Shown here: piece by piece, positions 55,531 through 64,000 of the stretch | How positions within the stretch are numbered: the stretch's first letter is position 1 | Layout of the letters: every line of letters begins with the position of its first letter | From: Clostridia bacterium | GTDB taxonomy: Bacteria > Bacillota > Clostridia > Christensenellales > CAG-138 | Direction: 5' to 3' | Length of the DNA stretch: 64,000 nucleotides | Assembly: GCA_017509785.1 (NCBI GenBank) | Contig: JAFWOT010000008.1 | Location: forward strand, 1-64,000 | The notes under the pieces: model-generated | Databases searched by the model: none | Told to the model about the DNA's origin: nothing | Seen by the model: the letters and a program-made list of their open reading frames with translations, nothing else | Program-made: the position numbers and the translations under genes

Positions 55531-55583
55531 CGACATTATTGGGGATCGTCCCTTCAAGGGCGGTCCCCTAATATGAATCAGCT

Positions 55584-56453
55584 ATGGAAAACGAAGTAAA
55601 ATATTCCGAAGAGATCGAGAAGGTCATTAACCGTAAGGATACCTCCTGCGCCATGTACGGGACTCCCGAGTGCAGGTTCCTCAACGCGGAGAACTGCGCC
55701 GAATGCGCCGTCGGTTCCATGAAGAAGGAACGGCAGGAGGAGGCGAAGTCCGCCCTCTCGAGGCTCATGCGCGAGGTCCCTCAGCATGAGCTCGAGCCCC
55801 TTTACACGGGGAACGAGTGCCTCTTCTGCAAGGGATCCCGCAATAAGGCCGACCGCTTCGGTCTGCTCGATCTTTCAAAGCCCGATCCCGAGGGCGACTG
55901 GACTTTCGCCATCGGCAAGAGGAAGATCGGCGTCAAGGCCGCCAACATGATACTCCCGCTCCAGATGAGCGCCTGCCCCGAATGCGCCCGCAGGCACCGG
56001 GCGATTGCCTATATCCCGGGCCTGGTCGGCGTGGTCATCGCGGCGCTCGGGCTCATACTCACGACGGGGACCGGCCTCTATAAGATACTCTTCGAGGCGG
56101 CGTCCTTCCTGCCCGCGCTCACGATGCTCGGGTTCGTGCTCCTCGCGATAGCCACGCGCTTCGGCATCCGCGCCGCGATGAAGGCCTCTTATTCGAAGCA
56201 CACCCACCTTGACGTCACCGAAATACCCGAATTGAAGCCCTTCCTCGAAAGGGGCTTCGAGGAGGTCGCGGAGAGGAAGCAGGGCGTTTCCTCCGTCGTA
56301 TTCACAAAGACCTTCCGCGAGCACGGCGTCGGCTCGCTTATAACGGGCGAGTTCGGCGGCGAAGAGCCCATGCTTATGGGCATCTGGCCCGCGGAGGAGC
56401 CTGCGCGCTCCGATGACGAAAACGAAAACGCGGATGGGCGCTCCGCGGAATAA
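55584..56453 (+). CDS. Unknown protein with Cys-pair ribbons and two membrane helices
   Basis: 289 residues; I do not recognise the family. The N-terminal half has cysteine pairs suited to zinc ribbons (GTPECRFLNAENCAECAVGS, NECLFCKG, MSACPECARRH). Two membrane helices follow (about 145-167, AYIPGLVGVVIAALGLILTT; about 172-197, LPALTMLGFVLLAIATRF), then a cytoplasmic-looking domain with LKPFLERGFEEVAERKQGVS and an acidic Glu/Asp tail. Encoded 53 bp after rpoC; the intervening hairpin has no T run, so read-through is possible. The cysteine ribbon plus helices suggests a membrane-tethered regulator or quality-control factor, but this is a guess. Confidence 0.7.
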   Translation: MENEVKYSEEIEKVINRKDTSCAMYGTPECRFLNAENCAECAVGSMKKERQEEAKSALSRLMREVPQHELEPLYTGNECLFCKGSRNKADRFGLLDLSKPDPEGDWTFAIGKRKIGVKAANMILPLQMSACPECARRHRAIAYIPGLVGVVIAALGLILTTGTGLYKILFEAASFLPALTMLGFVLLAIATRFGIRAAMKASYSKHTHLDVTEIPELKPFLERGFEEVAERKQGVSSVVFTKTFREHGVGSLITGEFGGEEPMLMGIWPAEEPARSDDENENADGRSAE

Positions 56454-56510
56454 CAGCATGAACGCGGGGCGGGAGACTGCCCCGTGAAATATTAAAAGGG
56501 GGATTTTATT

Positions 56511-58937
56511 ATGGCGTATCTCAAGAAAACAGCAGCTCTCATGCTGGCTCTGCTCTTCGTGCTGGCGGCGGTGGTCGCCGAACCCGCCGCGGCGATCGCC
56601 AAAACGGTGAGGCCCGCTGAAGCCGGAACGGATTCCGACTACGACGGCATTCCCGACGAGTACGATCTCGATCCGCAAAGCAACGTCTTCACCGGCAAAA
56701 TGAAGAGCAGCCACGACGGAACGACGACCGTCAGCTTCTCGGTCGACTTCCGTGATTTCTTTACGGACAACACCGTCTATCAGCCCTCGCTCGCGAGCTT
56801 CTCGTCGATAGGCTCCGCGCTTGCCTACTATAACGTCGATCCCAACGATTCCGATCCTACGTGGATCCGCTTTGACGATTCCCAGACATGGAGCGGCGGC
56901 ATAGCGACCCAGGTCCAGGGGCCGGAGCTCATGCCCGTTTTCGGCTTTGAGGATATCGCGAACTACACCCTAAACCATTACGGCGACGACGATATCTGCG
57001 AGATCACCGTCGGTCACCGCGCCTATACCTTCGGGGGCGAGACCAAGGAGATAGTCGCCGTCTGGGTGCGCGGCACCGAACCCAAATCCCTCGAGGAGTG
57101 GAGCTCCAACTTCAACGTGGGCGATCTCGTCCGCTTCTTCGAAGCCTACGATTCCGAGAACGGCAAGACTCCCCGCCAGTCCAACGCCGATTGGACCCGC
57201 AAGACGAATCACCGCGGCTTCGACGTCTGCGCAACGAGGCTCCTCAACTACCTCAAGACCTATTATCTCGACGAATACGTCTATCCCGAGCTCGAGGAGC
57301 TGCCCGGAGCGTCCCTCGCGTTCTGGCTCACGGGGCATTCGAGGGGAGCCGCCGTCGCTAACCTGATGGCTTCCTATCTTATTGACGAGGGCGAGGAGGT
57401 CTTCGCTTACACCTACGCATCCCCGTTCAACACGGCGAATGCCGAAGCCTCCGCGGAAAAGTACGACTGCATATTCAACCTCGTCAACGAGAACGATTTC
57501 GTTCCCATGCTCCCCATGCCCGAGTGGGGCTTCACCCGCTACGGCAAGACGGCGACGGTCGACGCCTCTCAGTGGGCTTCCGAGATAAAGGCCGCCACGG
57601 GCGTCACCTACAGCGGCAACTACATCTCCGCCTCCGATATGAGCACGCTGCTCAACAAATTCGTCTGCATCACGGGCGAAAATGCCGACCGCAACAACCC
57701 CGGCAAGATACTCGGCTGGCGCGAGGTCTACGTTTACCACTGCGGGCACGATCACGCGGGGGAGACCAACGGCAATTATCAGTCCACCACGGTATGCCCT
57801 TGGGGCATTTTCGGCCCGTATGAGACCGATTGGAACAACAAGTACCCCGTCCGTCTCCGCAAATACAGCTATTGGGACGGCGGCATCTGCGAAACTCCCG
57901 CGTATTGTCTGCAGGTGCTCGTCGAGCTGCTCGCGAAGGTCGGAAACGGCGAGACCATCTCCGGAGCCTCCACCTATATCACGAGCAACAAGCTCGCGGA
58001 TAAATTCGATTTCGATAAGTGGAGCCTCGTTTCCTACGCGACGAAGCTGACCGAGCCGCATTTCATGGATACCTACTCCGTCATACAGGCGCAGATCAAC
58101 TCCGCCGGCAACCCCGGCGCGCGCTTCGCGACCCTCGCTTACTATACGGCGGAGAACGCATCCGGCGGCCGTCCGATCCATACCCACACCTATACCTACG
58201 TTCCCTACGATGGGCACGAGCCCACCTGCGAAAACCCCGGCCTCGGCTACCGCTACTGCCTCTGCAGCGAGCATGACGCCGACTGGTACGACGATTATCA
58301 GAAGAACGTCGTCATACCCGCTCTCGGCCATGATTGGAGCGATCCGGAGTATGAGTGGACGGACGGCGATACGGTGACCTGCACCGCCTCCTGCGTGTGC
58401 CTGAGGGACGCCTCCCATGAAGAGACGGAGACCGTCGCCGCGGAGTACGTCATCGTGACCGAGCCCACCTATGAAGCCCCCGGCCTTGCCCGCTGGGTCG
58501 CCGAATTCGAAAACGAAGCGTTCGAAACGCAGCACGTCGACGTTGAGCTTCCCATGCTTGAGGTCCCTCACGTATTCTATACGGTCGAATTCCTCGATTG
58601 GGACGGCTCTCTCATAAGCTCGCAGCAGGTGGAGGAGGGGCAGAGCGCCGCAGCTCCCGCCAACCCCGTGCGCGAGGGCTATACCTTCGTCGGCTGGGAT
58701 AAGCCGTTCGACAACGTGACCTCCGACCTCACCGTTACCGCCGAGTATACGATCAACGTCTCCCTCCTCGGCGACGTCAACTGCGACGGAAAGGTCGATA
58801 TGGGCGATATCTCCGCCCTCTCCGCGTACCTTCTCGGCAAGGGCGAGCTCACCGCGCAGGGCCTTGCGAACGCCGACGCGAGCCTTAACGGCTTCGTCGA
58901 TTCCTCGGATCTCTCCGCGATATTCTCGCTCATCTGA
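56511..58937 (+). CDS. Secreted lipase-like alpha/beta hydrolase with InlB-type repeat and dockerin
   Basis: 808 residues. Signal peptide (AALMLALLFVLAAVVAEPAA), a TSP3/calcium-like DSDYDGIPDEYDLDPQ stretch at the mature N-terminus, and a class 3 lipase-type region with WVRGTEPKSLEEW and the nucleophile elbow WLTGHSRGAAVANL (Ser277), followed by NLVNENDFVPMLPM as the acid region and YHCGHDHA. After two beta domains comes an InlB/Flg_new repeat (about 686-750; GYTFVGWDKPFDNVTSDLTV) and a C-terminal dockerin (754-808; GDVNCDGKVDMGDISALSAY). Likely an exported lipase or esterase. First of three neighbouring dockerin genes. Confidence 0.82.
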   Translation: MAYLKKTAALMLALLFVLAAVVAEPAAAIAKTVRPAEAGTDSDYDGIPDEYDLDPQSNVFTGKMKSSHDGTTTVSFSVDFRDFFTDNTVYQPSLASFSSIGSALAYYNVDPNDSDPTWIRFDDSQTWSGGIATQVQGPELMPVFGFEDIANYTLNHYGDDDICEITVGHRAYTFGGETKEIVAVWVRGTEPKSLEEWSSNFNVGDLVRFFEAYDSENGKTPRQSNADWTRKTNHRGFDVCATRLLNYLKTYYLDEYVYPELEELPGASLAFWLTGHSRGAAVANLMASYLIDEGEEVFAYTYASPFNTANAEASAEKYDCIFNLVNENDFVPMLPMPEWGFTRYGKTATVDASQWASEIKAATGVTYSGNYISASDMSTLLNKFVCITGENADRNNPGKILGWREVYVYHCGHDHAGETNGNYQSTTVCPWGIFGPYETDWNNKYPVRLRKYSYWDGGICETPAYCLQVLVELLAKVGNGETISGASTYITSNKLADKFDFDKWSLVSYATKLTEPHFMDTYSVIQAQINSAGNPGARFATLAYYTAENASGGRPIHTHTYTYVPYDGHEPTCENPGLGYRYCLCSEHDADWYDDYQKNVVIPALGHDWSDPEYEWTDGDTVTCTASCVCLRDASHEETETVAAEYVIVTEPTYEAPGLARWVAEFENEAFETQHVDVELPMLEVPHVFYTVEFLDWDGSLISSQQVEEGQSAAAPANPVREGYTFVGWDKPFDNVTSDLTVTAEYTINVSLLGDVNCDGKVDMGDISALSAYLLGKGELTAQGLANADASLNGFVDSSDLSAIFSLI

Positions 58938-58956
58938 CAGGAGACGGGACCCGTTT

Positions 58957-59060
58957 CGGGAGCCCCGCCGTGGGCTCCCGGACTGAAAGCTTCGTCAAGC
59001 TTTGCCGGCCTTCCCCCATGAGGGGAAGGGGGACCGCTTGCGGCGGATGAGGTGGTAAAA
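58957..59060. repeat. REP-like hairpin cluster after the lipase-like gene
   Basis: A terminator-like stem CGGGAGCCC (58957-58965) / GGGCTCCCG (58972-58980) is followed by AAAGCTT-CGTC-AAGCTTT, CTTCCCC-CATGA-GGGGAAG, and CCGC-TT-GCGG, then GATGAGGTGG. This composition resembles palindromic intergenic repeats scattered in genomes of gut Clostridia. The rest of the gap to 59271 holds only the next promoter. Confidence 0.55.
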
Positions 59061-59210
59061 GCCATTGATCTTACATGTGTTTTGAACTAATTTGGAGCCC
59101 GCCCGAGGGCTCATTTTTATTTTGAAACTGTGAAAACATTTCAACAATGAAACTGATTTACGGCGCTCGAAATTGTACCGAAAATTCCATATTTATTCGG
59201 CTGATTTTTG

Positions 59211-59246
59211 TTGTGCAAAGTGCATAAATATGCTATAATTTGCACA
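59211..59246 (+). promoter_or_regulatory. Promoter with flanking dyad ahead of the repeat-rich dockerin gene
   Basis: TTGTGC (59211-59216), 17-bp spacer, extended -10 TGCTATAAT (59231-59239). The promoter is bracketed by the inverted repeat TGTGCAAA (59212-59219) / TTTGCACA (59239-59246), a candidate operator. Confidence 0.6.
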
Positions 59247-59271
59247 TCTGTTCACAGAAAGGCAGGATACT

Positions 59272-60720
59272 ATGAAAAAAATAATTGCTGTAATCATCAC
59301 GGTCGCCATGCTCGCCGCGGTCCTTCCCGTTTTTGCCGCGGTCGAAGCCGGGCAAAAAGCCTCTCCCGCGCACGTTCGTCTCGAAGGCTATGCCGCCGCC
59401 GATAAGGAGGGCTCCACCTATTCCGAGTGGATCGGCTTCTTTGACGACGACGTCACCGTGCTCGATCATTACGATTACATGATCTCCACCTATGCCGGCG
59501 CTTACTATGACGGTTACGTCTACGGCTTTATTTACGGCTATGATGCCTCGAGCACCCTCCATACCGAGTTTTACCGTGTAAGCATGAGGGATCACGGCGT
59601 AGAGTTCATCGAAGGCGCGTCCGCAAACGGCGAGTTCGTCTTCGCGATGGCCTACAATTATGCCGACGGGAATATGTACGCCCTCTGCAATGAGAACAAC
59701 CCCTACATCGCCACGGTCGATCTCGAGACCGGCGCCCTCACTCGCGTCGTCACCATCAGCCAGAGCGATCCCGTCAGCCTCGGCCTTCAGTGCATGACGA
59801 TCGACGGCGACGGCAATTTCTACGGCCTCTCCTTCGCGGCGGTCAGCTCAAAGCTCGTCAGCATCAATATCAACACCGGCGTTTGCACGCAGCTTGCCGA
59901 TACCGGTCTCGATACCTTCTACGCCCAGTCCATGGCGTATGACCGCGTCAACGACAGGATCTACTGGGCCCATGCCGACAACAATTCCAGGAGCAACAAC
60001 GGTCTCTACATAATCGACGTCAACAACGGCTATGAGCTGACTCATCTCGGCGCCATCGGCGACAACGGCTCCGATATCGAGGTCACCGCCCTCTACGTCG
60101 TCGAGGATTACGTCGCTCCCGCCGAGACCCATACTCTCACGATCAACTACGTCGATACCGCGGGCACGGTTCTCGAGGCCCCCTACGTAGGCGAATACGA
60201 AGAGGGCGAGACCTACTCTGTCGCGAGTCCGAGCATCCGCGAGTATGAGACGGAGATGACACTCGTCGAGGGCGTCATGGGCACGGAGGACGTGACAATC
60301 AACGTCGTCTATACCCCGATAACCGACGAGCCCGTGTACCACGCGCTCACGATCGGCTACGTTTTTGAGGACGGCAGCGCCGCCGCTACCGACTACACCG
60401 CTAACTTTGCGGAGGGCGAAGCCTACTCCGTGGAGAGTCCCGCCATCGAGGGCTATACCGCGAGCGTCCCCGTCGTTGAGGGCGTCATGGGTACGGAGGA
60501 CGTCGTCGTCACCGTAACGTATACGAGGAACGGCCCCGCCGTCAGCCTCCTCGGCGACGTCAACTGTGACGGCAAAGTCGATATGAGCGATATTTCCGCG
60601 CTCTCGGCGTACCTCCTCGGCGTCGGTCAGGTCACGGAACAGGGCCTCGTCAACGCCGACGCGAGCCTTAACGGCGCCGTCGATTCCTCCGATCTCTCCG
60701 CGATATTCGCTCTCGTCTGA
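59272..60720 (+). CDS. Secreted repeat protein with MucBP-like domains and dockerin
   Basis: 482 residues. Signal peptide (KKIIAVIITVAMLAAVLPVF). The N-terminal part (about 30-280) is a beta-propeller-like region (MAYNYADGNMYALCNENNPY, GLSFAAVSSKLVSININTG, GLYIIDVNNGYELTHLG). Two MucBP-like repeats follow (about 287-350, LTINYVDTAGTVLEAPYVGE; about 357-420, LTIGYVFEDGSAAATDYTAN), then a dockerin (428-482). No catalytic motif is visible, so it may be a binding or structural component. The last 180 bp are nearly identical to those of the next gene. Ribosome binding site AAAGGCAGGATAC. Confidence 0.8.
   Translation: MKKIIAVIITVAMLAAVLPVFAAVEAGQKASPAHVRLEGYAAADKEGSTYSEWIGFFDDDVTVLDHYDYMISTYAGAYYDGYVYGFIYGYDASSTLHTEFYRVSMRDHGVEFIEGASANGEFVFAMAYNYADGNMYALCNENNPYIATVDLETGALTRVVTISQSDPVSLGLQCMTIDGDGNFYGLSFAAVSSKLVSININTGVCTQLADTGLDTFYAQSMAYDRVNDRIYWAHADNNSRSNNGLYIIDVNNGYELTHLGAIGDNGSDIEVTALYVVEDYVAPAETHTLTINYVDTAGTVLEAPYVGEYEEGETYSVASPSIREYETEMTLVEGVMGTEDVTINVVYTPITDEPVYHALTIGYVFEDGSAAATDYTANFAEGEAYSVESPAIEGYTASVPVVEGVMGTEDVVVTVTYTRNGPAVSLLGDVNCDGKVDMSDISALSAYLLGVGQVTEQGLVNADASLNGAVDSSDLSAIFALV
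60508..60686 (+). repeat. Near-identical dockerin-coding direct repeat, copy 1
   Basis: 179 bp covering the end of the MucBP-like domain and most of the dockerin. It matches 63535-63713 with two differences (T/C and C/G, both in codon third positions). Confidence 0.9.
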
Positions 60721-60740
60721 TAAACCGAACCAAAGCAAAC

Positions 60741-60763
60741 GGGCTTCCCTCAGCGGGAAGCCC
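60741..60763 (+). terminator. Weak terminator or attenuating hairpin
   Basis: GGGCTTCCC (60741-60749), loop TCAGC, GGGAAGCCC (60755-60763), followed by TAATTAATG rather than a T run. Only 26 bp separate it from the next start, so transcripts may continue. Confidence 0.55.
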
Positions 60764-60789
60764 TAATTAATGAAAGGAATTGTATTTCA

Positions 60790-63747
60790 ATGAAGAAAAC
60801 GATCGCTTTTTTGCTCGTTGCCGCAATGCTCCTCGCCTCAACGCTCGCTGCCTCGGTGAACGTTTCCGCCCTTCATACGGGCTCCGCGCCCTCCGCCGGG
60901 GAGGTCTCCGATGAGAGCGGCCGCGGCATCAACACCGGCGTCACGATCGACTCCGACCCCGCAGGAGGTTACGCGGGCGATTACGTCGTCATCTACAATC
61001 CCGGCTCCGCTTCGGAAAGCGCAAGCACGGGCTCGCTTGCGGGCAAGGTGGTGACGGACCTCACCGCCAACGTGCTCCCCGCCCGTTCGGCAGAACCCGC
61101 GGATCGGGATATACCCTTCGTCATCGACGTGGATCGCGAGGTCTCCCTCAGCACGCCCGACGAGCCCGCTCCCGTTTTTGAGGAAGCAAGGGCGGATTAC
61201 GCCGTCGGTTCCACCCGCAGCTTCGGGCTTTACAACTATCCCCCCGTTTCCGGTGAAACGGATTTCACGTTCAAGCTCCTTTACATCGGCGAGCACTGCC
61301 GCATATGGACGCCCGTCGTTTCGGATTATCATCCGCTGGATCTCATCAACACCGATTATGCGCATACCGCAGCCGACAGATTCGACGAGAAGTTCGAGCT
61401 CATGCAGGCCTCATACGGCGATTTCTACGATATCTCCGGCGACGGCAGGGTGGAGCTCCTGTTCTATGATATCGGCGACGGCTGGCAGCCCGGTCAGGGC
61501 TACGTCGCGGGCTATTTCTGGCAGGACGATTACCGCTATAACAATGCCGCCATGCTCCACGTCGATACTTACCCCGGAGTTGCCTACACCAATTCGAGCG
61601 GCGTCTACGTCGATCATTTCGATTCCTGCTTCGGGACGATAGTGCATGAGTTCCAGCACTGCATCAACTATGCGCAGAACCCCGACGGCATGGCCACGTG
61701 GCTCAACGAGGGTCTTTCCGGCTCCGCAGAGGAGCTCTGTTTCCCCGGGAGCGGCCTCTCCGAGCGCATATTCAGCTGGCATGATCAGAAGCTGACCACC
61801 CTTTCCGAGATACAGAATCCTCCCGTCGAGTATGAGTACGATCCCGGCTTCGGCCTTCACACGGGCGGCTCCATCACCGCGTGGGATTCGACCGAGCGCG
61901 ACTATCTCGCGAGGTACGCCGAGGTCATGTTCTTCACCCAGTATCTCTACACGAGGTACGGCAGCACCGATATTTATAAGAAGATAATCGACGCGAACGA
62001 GGGCTCCGATATAGAGGATTCCATCAACGCCGTACTTGAGGCCACGGGCTGGACGGCGGAATCCCTTTGGCAGGATTTCTTCATAAGGATGGTCGCCAAC
62101 GATCCGGAGTCCGGTTACGGCTTCAGAATGAACGAGGGTTACGATCCGGAGGAATACTGGGGACTCGAGTCGCTCTACTCGCTGCTTTCCCCCGTCGTCT
62201 ATACGAGCGAGAACGCGGCCGATATCTACGGCGGAGGCTTCATAACGGTAAAGCCCGTCGGCGGCGTGTTCACGCTTCCATCCGACGCCTCCCCGAGCCT
62301 TCGCTGCGCGGGCGTCACCATTGGCGAGGTCGGCCTTGAGGGCATTGAGATCACTCCCGCCGAGACCGAAATGCTCCTTGATGAGACGGCGAAGCTCGTC
62401 GTCGCGAGGACGCCCGTCGGCGCAAACAATTACGAGATGGTCTGGACGAGCTCCGACGAGTCCGTTGCGACGGTCACGGGCAACAGGTTCTCCGCCGTCG
62501 TGACGAGCCGCGCCCCGGGCGCCGTCACCATCACCGCGAACGCCACGGATAAGCAGACCGGCACGGTATACACCGCGTCGGCGCTCGTCACCGTCGCGGA
62601 CGGGCAGTCCTACACCAAGTACGTTCCCGTAAACACCATCGAGACGGGCAGGGAGTACATGATCGGCCAGCAGTACGGTGATGACGTGTACGTCCTCATG
62701 AACTACAACCCGAACCCCCCGGAGAACGGCTATTACGGGCTCAACAACTACTATGTCAACACCCAGCTCACCGAGTATTCCTACGGCATAAGGGCGGTCC
62801 TCAACGACGAGGGCGAGATCACCGGCCTCGACACATCCGCCTATCCCGACGCCGCTGTCAGAAACGCCGAGTGGCTCTTCTATGACGCGGATGAAGGATA
62901 CTACTATATCCGGTCGGCGTACAACCGCAGCTATCACCTCCGCGTCGCGAATTACGACGCGTACAGCGGCCTCTATCCGCAGGACGGTCAGAGCTACGCG
63001 TACAAGTGGGTCTGGGATGAAACGGGCAGCGGTCTCTACTACGCATTCAAGACCAACGTGAAGAAGTACGTGACTTTCATACCTTCCGTCAACGGATTCA
63101 CAAACCTGTTCTGCGCGCCCAATTCCCCGAATTCCATCCGCCTTTACAAAAAGGAGACCGGCGTCATAATGAACGGGGACAGCTTCACCGTCACCTTCCG
63201 CGATTGGGACGGCGCTGTTTTAAAGACCGAGCGCGTCGAAGCGGGCTCCTCCGCGTCGGCTCCCGACGATCCCGTCCGCGAGGGGTTCACGTTCACCGGC
63301 TGGGACGTTGATTTTTCAAACGTGACGGGAGACCTTGTCGTTACGGCGCAGTACAGCGTCAACAGCTACCGTCTGACGATCGATTACGTCTATGAGGACG
63401 GCTCCGCCGCCGCGGAGAGCTTCGTCGGCGAATACGTTTACAACACCGCCTATTCGGTCGAAAGTCCGGAAATACCCGGCTTCGTCCCCGACAGGGAGAC
63501 CGTGTTCGGCACCATGCCCGCGAATGACGTCGGCGTCACCGTAACGTATACGAGGAACGGCCCCGCCGTCAGCCTCCTCGGCGACGTCAACTGCGACGGC
63601 AAAGTCGATATGAGCGATATTTCGGCGCTCTCGGCGTACCTCCTCGGCGTCGGTCAGGTCACGGAACAGGGCCTCGTCAACGCCGACGCGAGCCTTAACG
63701 GCGCCGTCGATTCATCCGACCTCTCCGCTGTGTTTGCCCTGATCTGA
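60790..63747 (+). CDS. Secreted HExxH metallopeptidase-like protein with dockerin
   Basis: 985 residues. Signal peptide (KKTIAFLLVAAMLLASTLAA). Zinc motif HEFQH (His286, Glu287, His290) with a following WLNEGLSGSAEEL that supplies a likely third Glu ligand; the layout is close to M30/hyicolysin-type or other gluzincin peptidases. Then a BIG2-like Ig domain (about 516-605; VWTSSDESVATVTG), a beta domain, an InlB/Flg_new repeat (about 797-857), a MucBP-like repeat (about 859-922) and a dockerin (about 930-985). Likely an exported protease of the same system as the S8 and clan-CD-like proteins. Terminator follows. Confidence 0.82.
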   Translation: MKKTIAFLLVAAMLLASTLAASVNVSALHTGSAPSAGEVSDESGRGINTGVTIDSDPAGGYAGDYVVIYNPGSASESASTGSLAGKVVTDLTANVLPARSAEPADRDIPFVIDVDREVSLSTPDEPAPVFEEARADYAVGSTRSFGLYNYPPVSGETDFTFKLLYIGEHCRIWTPVVSDYHPLDLINTDYAHTAADRFDEKFELMQASYGDFYDISGDGRVELLFYDIGDGWQPGQGYVAGYFWQDDYRYNNAAMLHVDTYPGVAYTNSSGVYVDHFDSCFGTIVHEFQHCINYAQNPDGMATWLNEGLSGSAEELCFPGSGLSERIFSWHDQKLTTLSEIQNPPVEYEYDPGFGLHTGGSITAWDSTERDYLARYAEVMFFTQYLYTRYGSTDIYKKIIDANEGSDIEDSINAVLEATGWTAESLWQDFFIRMVANDPESGYGFRMNEGYDPEEYWGLESLYSLLSPVVYTSENAADIYGGGFITVKPVGGVFTLPSDASPSLRCAGVTIGEVGLEGIEITPAETEMLLDETAKLVVARTPVGANNYEMVWTSSDESVATVTGNRFSAVVTSRAPGAVTITANATDKQTGTVYTASALVTVADGQSYTKYVPVNTIETGREYMIGQQYGDDVYVLMNYNPNPPENGYYGLNNYYVNTQLTEYSYGIRAVLNDEGEITGLDTSAYPDAAVRNAEWLFYDADEGYYYIRSAYNRSYHLRVANYDAYSGLYPQDGQSYAYKWVWDETGSGLYYAFKTNVKKYVTFIPSVNGFTNLFCAPNSPNSIRLYKKETGVIMNGDSFTVTFRDWDGAVLKTERVEAGSSASAPDDPVREGFTFTGWDVDFSNVTGDLVVTAQYSVNSYRLTIDYVYEDGSAAAESFVGEYVYNTAYSVESPEIPGFVPDRETVFGTMPANDVGVTVTYTRNGPAVSLLGDVNCDGKVDMSDISALSAYLLGVGQVTEQGLVNADASLNGAVDSSDLSAVFALI
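63535..63713 (+). repeat. Near-identical dockerin-coding direct repeat, copy 2
   Basis: Second copy of the 179-bp segment at 60508-60686; the sequences diverge sharply right after GTCGATTC. Confidence 0.9.
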
Positions 63748-63759
63748 CGATCATGTATT

Positions 63760-63790
63760 CGGGCTCCCGCGATCGCGGGAGCCCGTTTCC
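63760..63790 (+). terminator. Intrinsic terminator
   Basis: CGGGCTCCCGCG/CGCGGGAGCCCG (63760-63785), a nearly perfect palindromic stem, followed by TTTCC and TTTTT. Confidence 0.85.
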
Positions 63791-63819
63791 TTTTTCCGGA
63801 AAAAAGTTCCCTGCCGCTA

Positions 63820-63848
63820 TGGACAAGAGCCGCGTAAAGTGGTATATT
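63820..63848 (+). promoter_or_regulatory. Promoter of the last, partial gene
   Basis: TGGACA (63820-63825), 17-bp spacer, TATATT (63843-63848). A leader hairpin CGGGAG-CGCGC-CTCCCG (63862-63878) follows. Confidence 0.6.
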
Positions 63849-63901
63849 TATATCATCTTAACGGGAGCGCGCCTCCCGAATATTATGAGAAGGAGATACC
63901 A

Positions 63902-64000
63902 ATGAAAAAGTTCAGGACAATGACTGCTCTGCTGCTCACGCTCTGCTTCGTTTTCGCGATGCTCCCCGCTTTCGCGATCGGCGCGGATGAGCAGCCCGAA
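63902..64000 (+). CDS. Start of another exported protein (3' end outside window)
   Basis: Only 33 residues are seen. MKKFRTMTALLLTLCFVFAM plus LPAFAIGADEQPE is a standard Sec signal peptide with cleavage expected near the second AFA. Ribosome binding site AGAAGGAGATACC before ATG 63902. From position, probably one more member of the dockerin group, but this cannot be verified. Confidence 0.7.
   Translation, partial: MKKFRTMTALLLTLCFVFAMLPAFAIGADEQPE

Noticed and set aside
51868-55557. Minus-strand open frame of 1229 codons opposite rpoC, with similar ones opposite rpoB
   Set aside because: Shadow of rpoC/rpoB in a GC-rich genome; no ribosome binding site, no family similarity.

Overview
The window looks like part of the chromosome of a GC-rich, anaerobic, endospore-forming Firmicute of the class Clostridia. 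The evidence is a complete electron-bifurcating [FeFe]-hydrogenase operon, the butyrate-type enzymes Crt and Hbd, oxygen-labile L-serine dehydratase, the sporulation and germination genes spoIIR-sleB-ypeB, a TTG-started rpoC, and several secreted proteins ending in dockerin modules. I cannot fix the genus. No rRNA, CRISPR array, phage or complete insertion sequence is visible.

Layout. 1-4 kb: tail of a dockerin protein, a ferredoxin-domain aldo/keto reductase, a zinc-ribbon protein, and an overlapping acetyltransferase/radical SAM pair. 4-13 kb: an orphan giant FtsX-type permease, a YegP-like protein, PAP2 phosphatase, CorA, aldose epimerase, a cation/proton antiporter, and a macro-domain fusion. 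13.4-21.9 kb: ten genes on the + strand encoding HydC, HydB and HydA, wrapped around a signalling-like block (two DRTGG proteins, two GHKL ATPases, a HydS-like sensory hydrogenase homologue, a PHP protein and a [2Fe-2S] ferredoxin). 22-24 kb: a dockerin protein with a clan-CD-like cysteine peptidase domain. 24-29 kb: M29 aminopeptidase, a TetR/flavoprotein operon with tandem operators, an intergenic tract of tRNA fragments, tRNA-Ser, and a small membrane protein. 29-34 kb (- strand): serine dehydratase and an ABC exporter operon, with a 300-bp inverted-repeat element just downstream. 34.5-40 kb: crt-hbd, a broken acetyltransferase, ispE, spoIIR-sleB-ypeB. 40-43.5 kb: two tRNAs and small regulators or membrane proteins. 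43.5-46.5 kb: a subtilisin-like protease with dockerin. 46.6-56.5 kb: a sugar nucleotidyltransferase, rpoB-rpoC, and an unknown zinc-ribbon membrane protein. 56.5-64 kb: a row of secreted dockerin proteins (lipase-like, repeat-rich, HExxH metallopeptidase) and the start of another exported protein.

How it fits together. HydABC would couple NADH and reduced ferredoxin oxidation to H2 formation during amino-acid or sugar fermentation; Crt and Hbd belong to butyrate-type reduction, and SdaAA/AB makes pyruvate from serine. The secreted set is unusual in being peptidases and a lipase-like protein rather than glycosidases, all with dockerins; no cohesin or scaffoldin is in the window. The two most interesting features are this protein-degrading dockerin set and the sensor-like block inside the hydrogenase operon, whose output component is not evident. 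All functions are inferred from sequence motifs and gene context.
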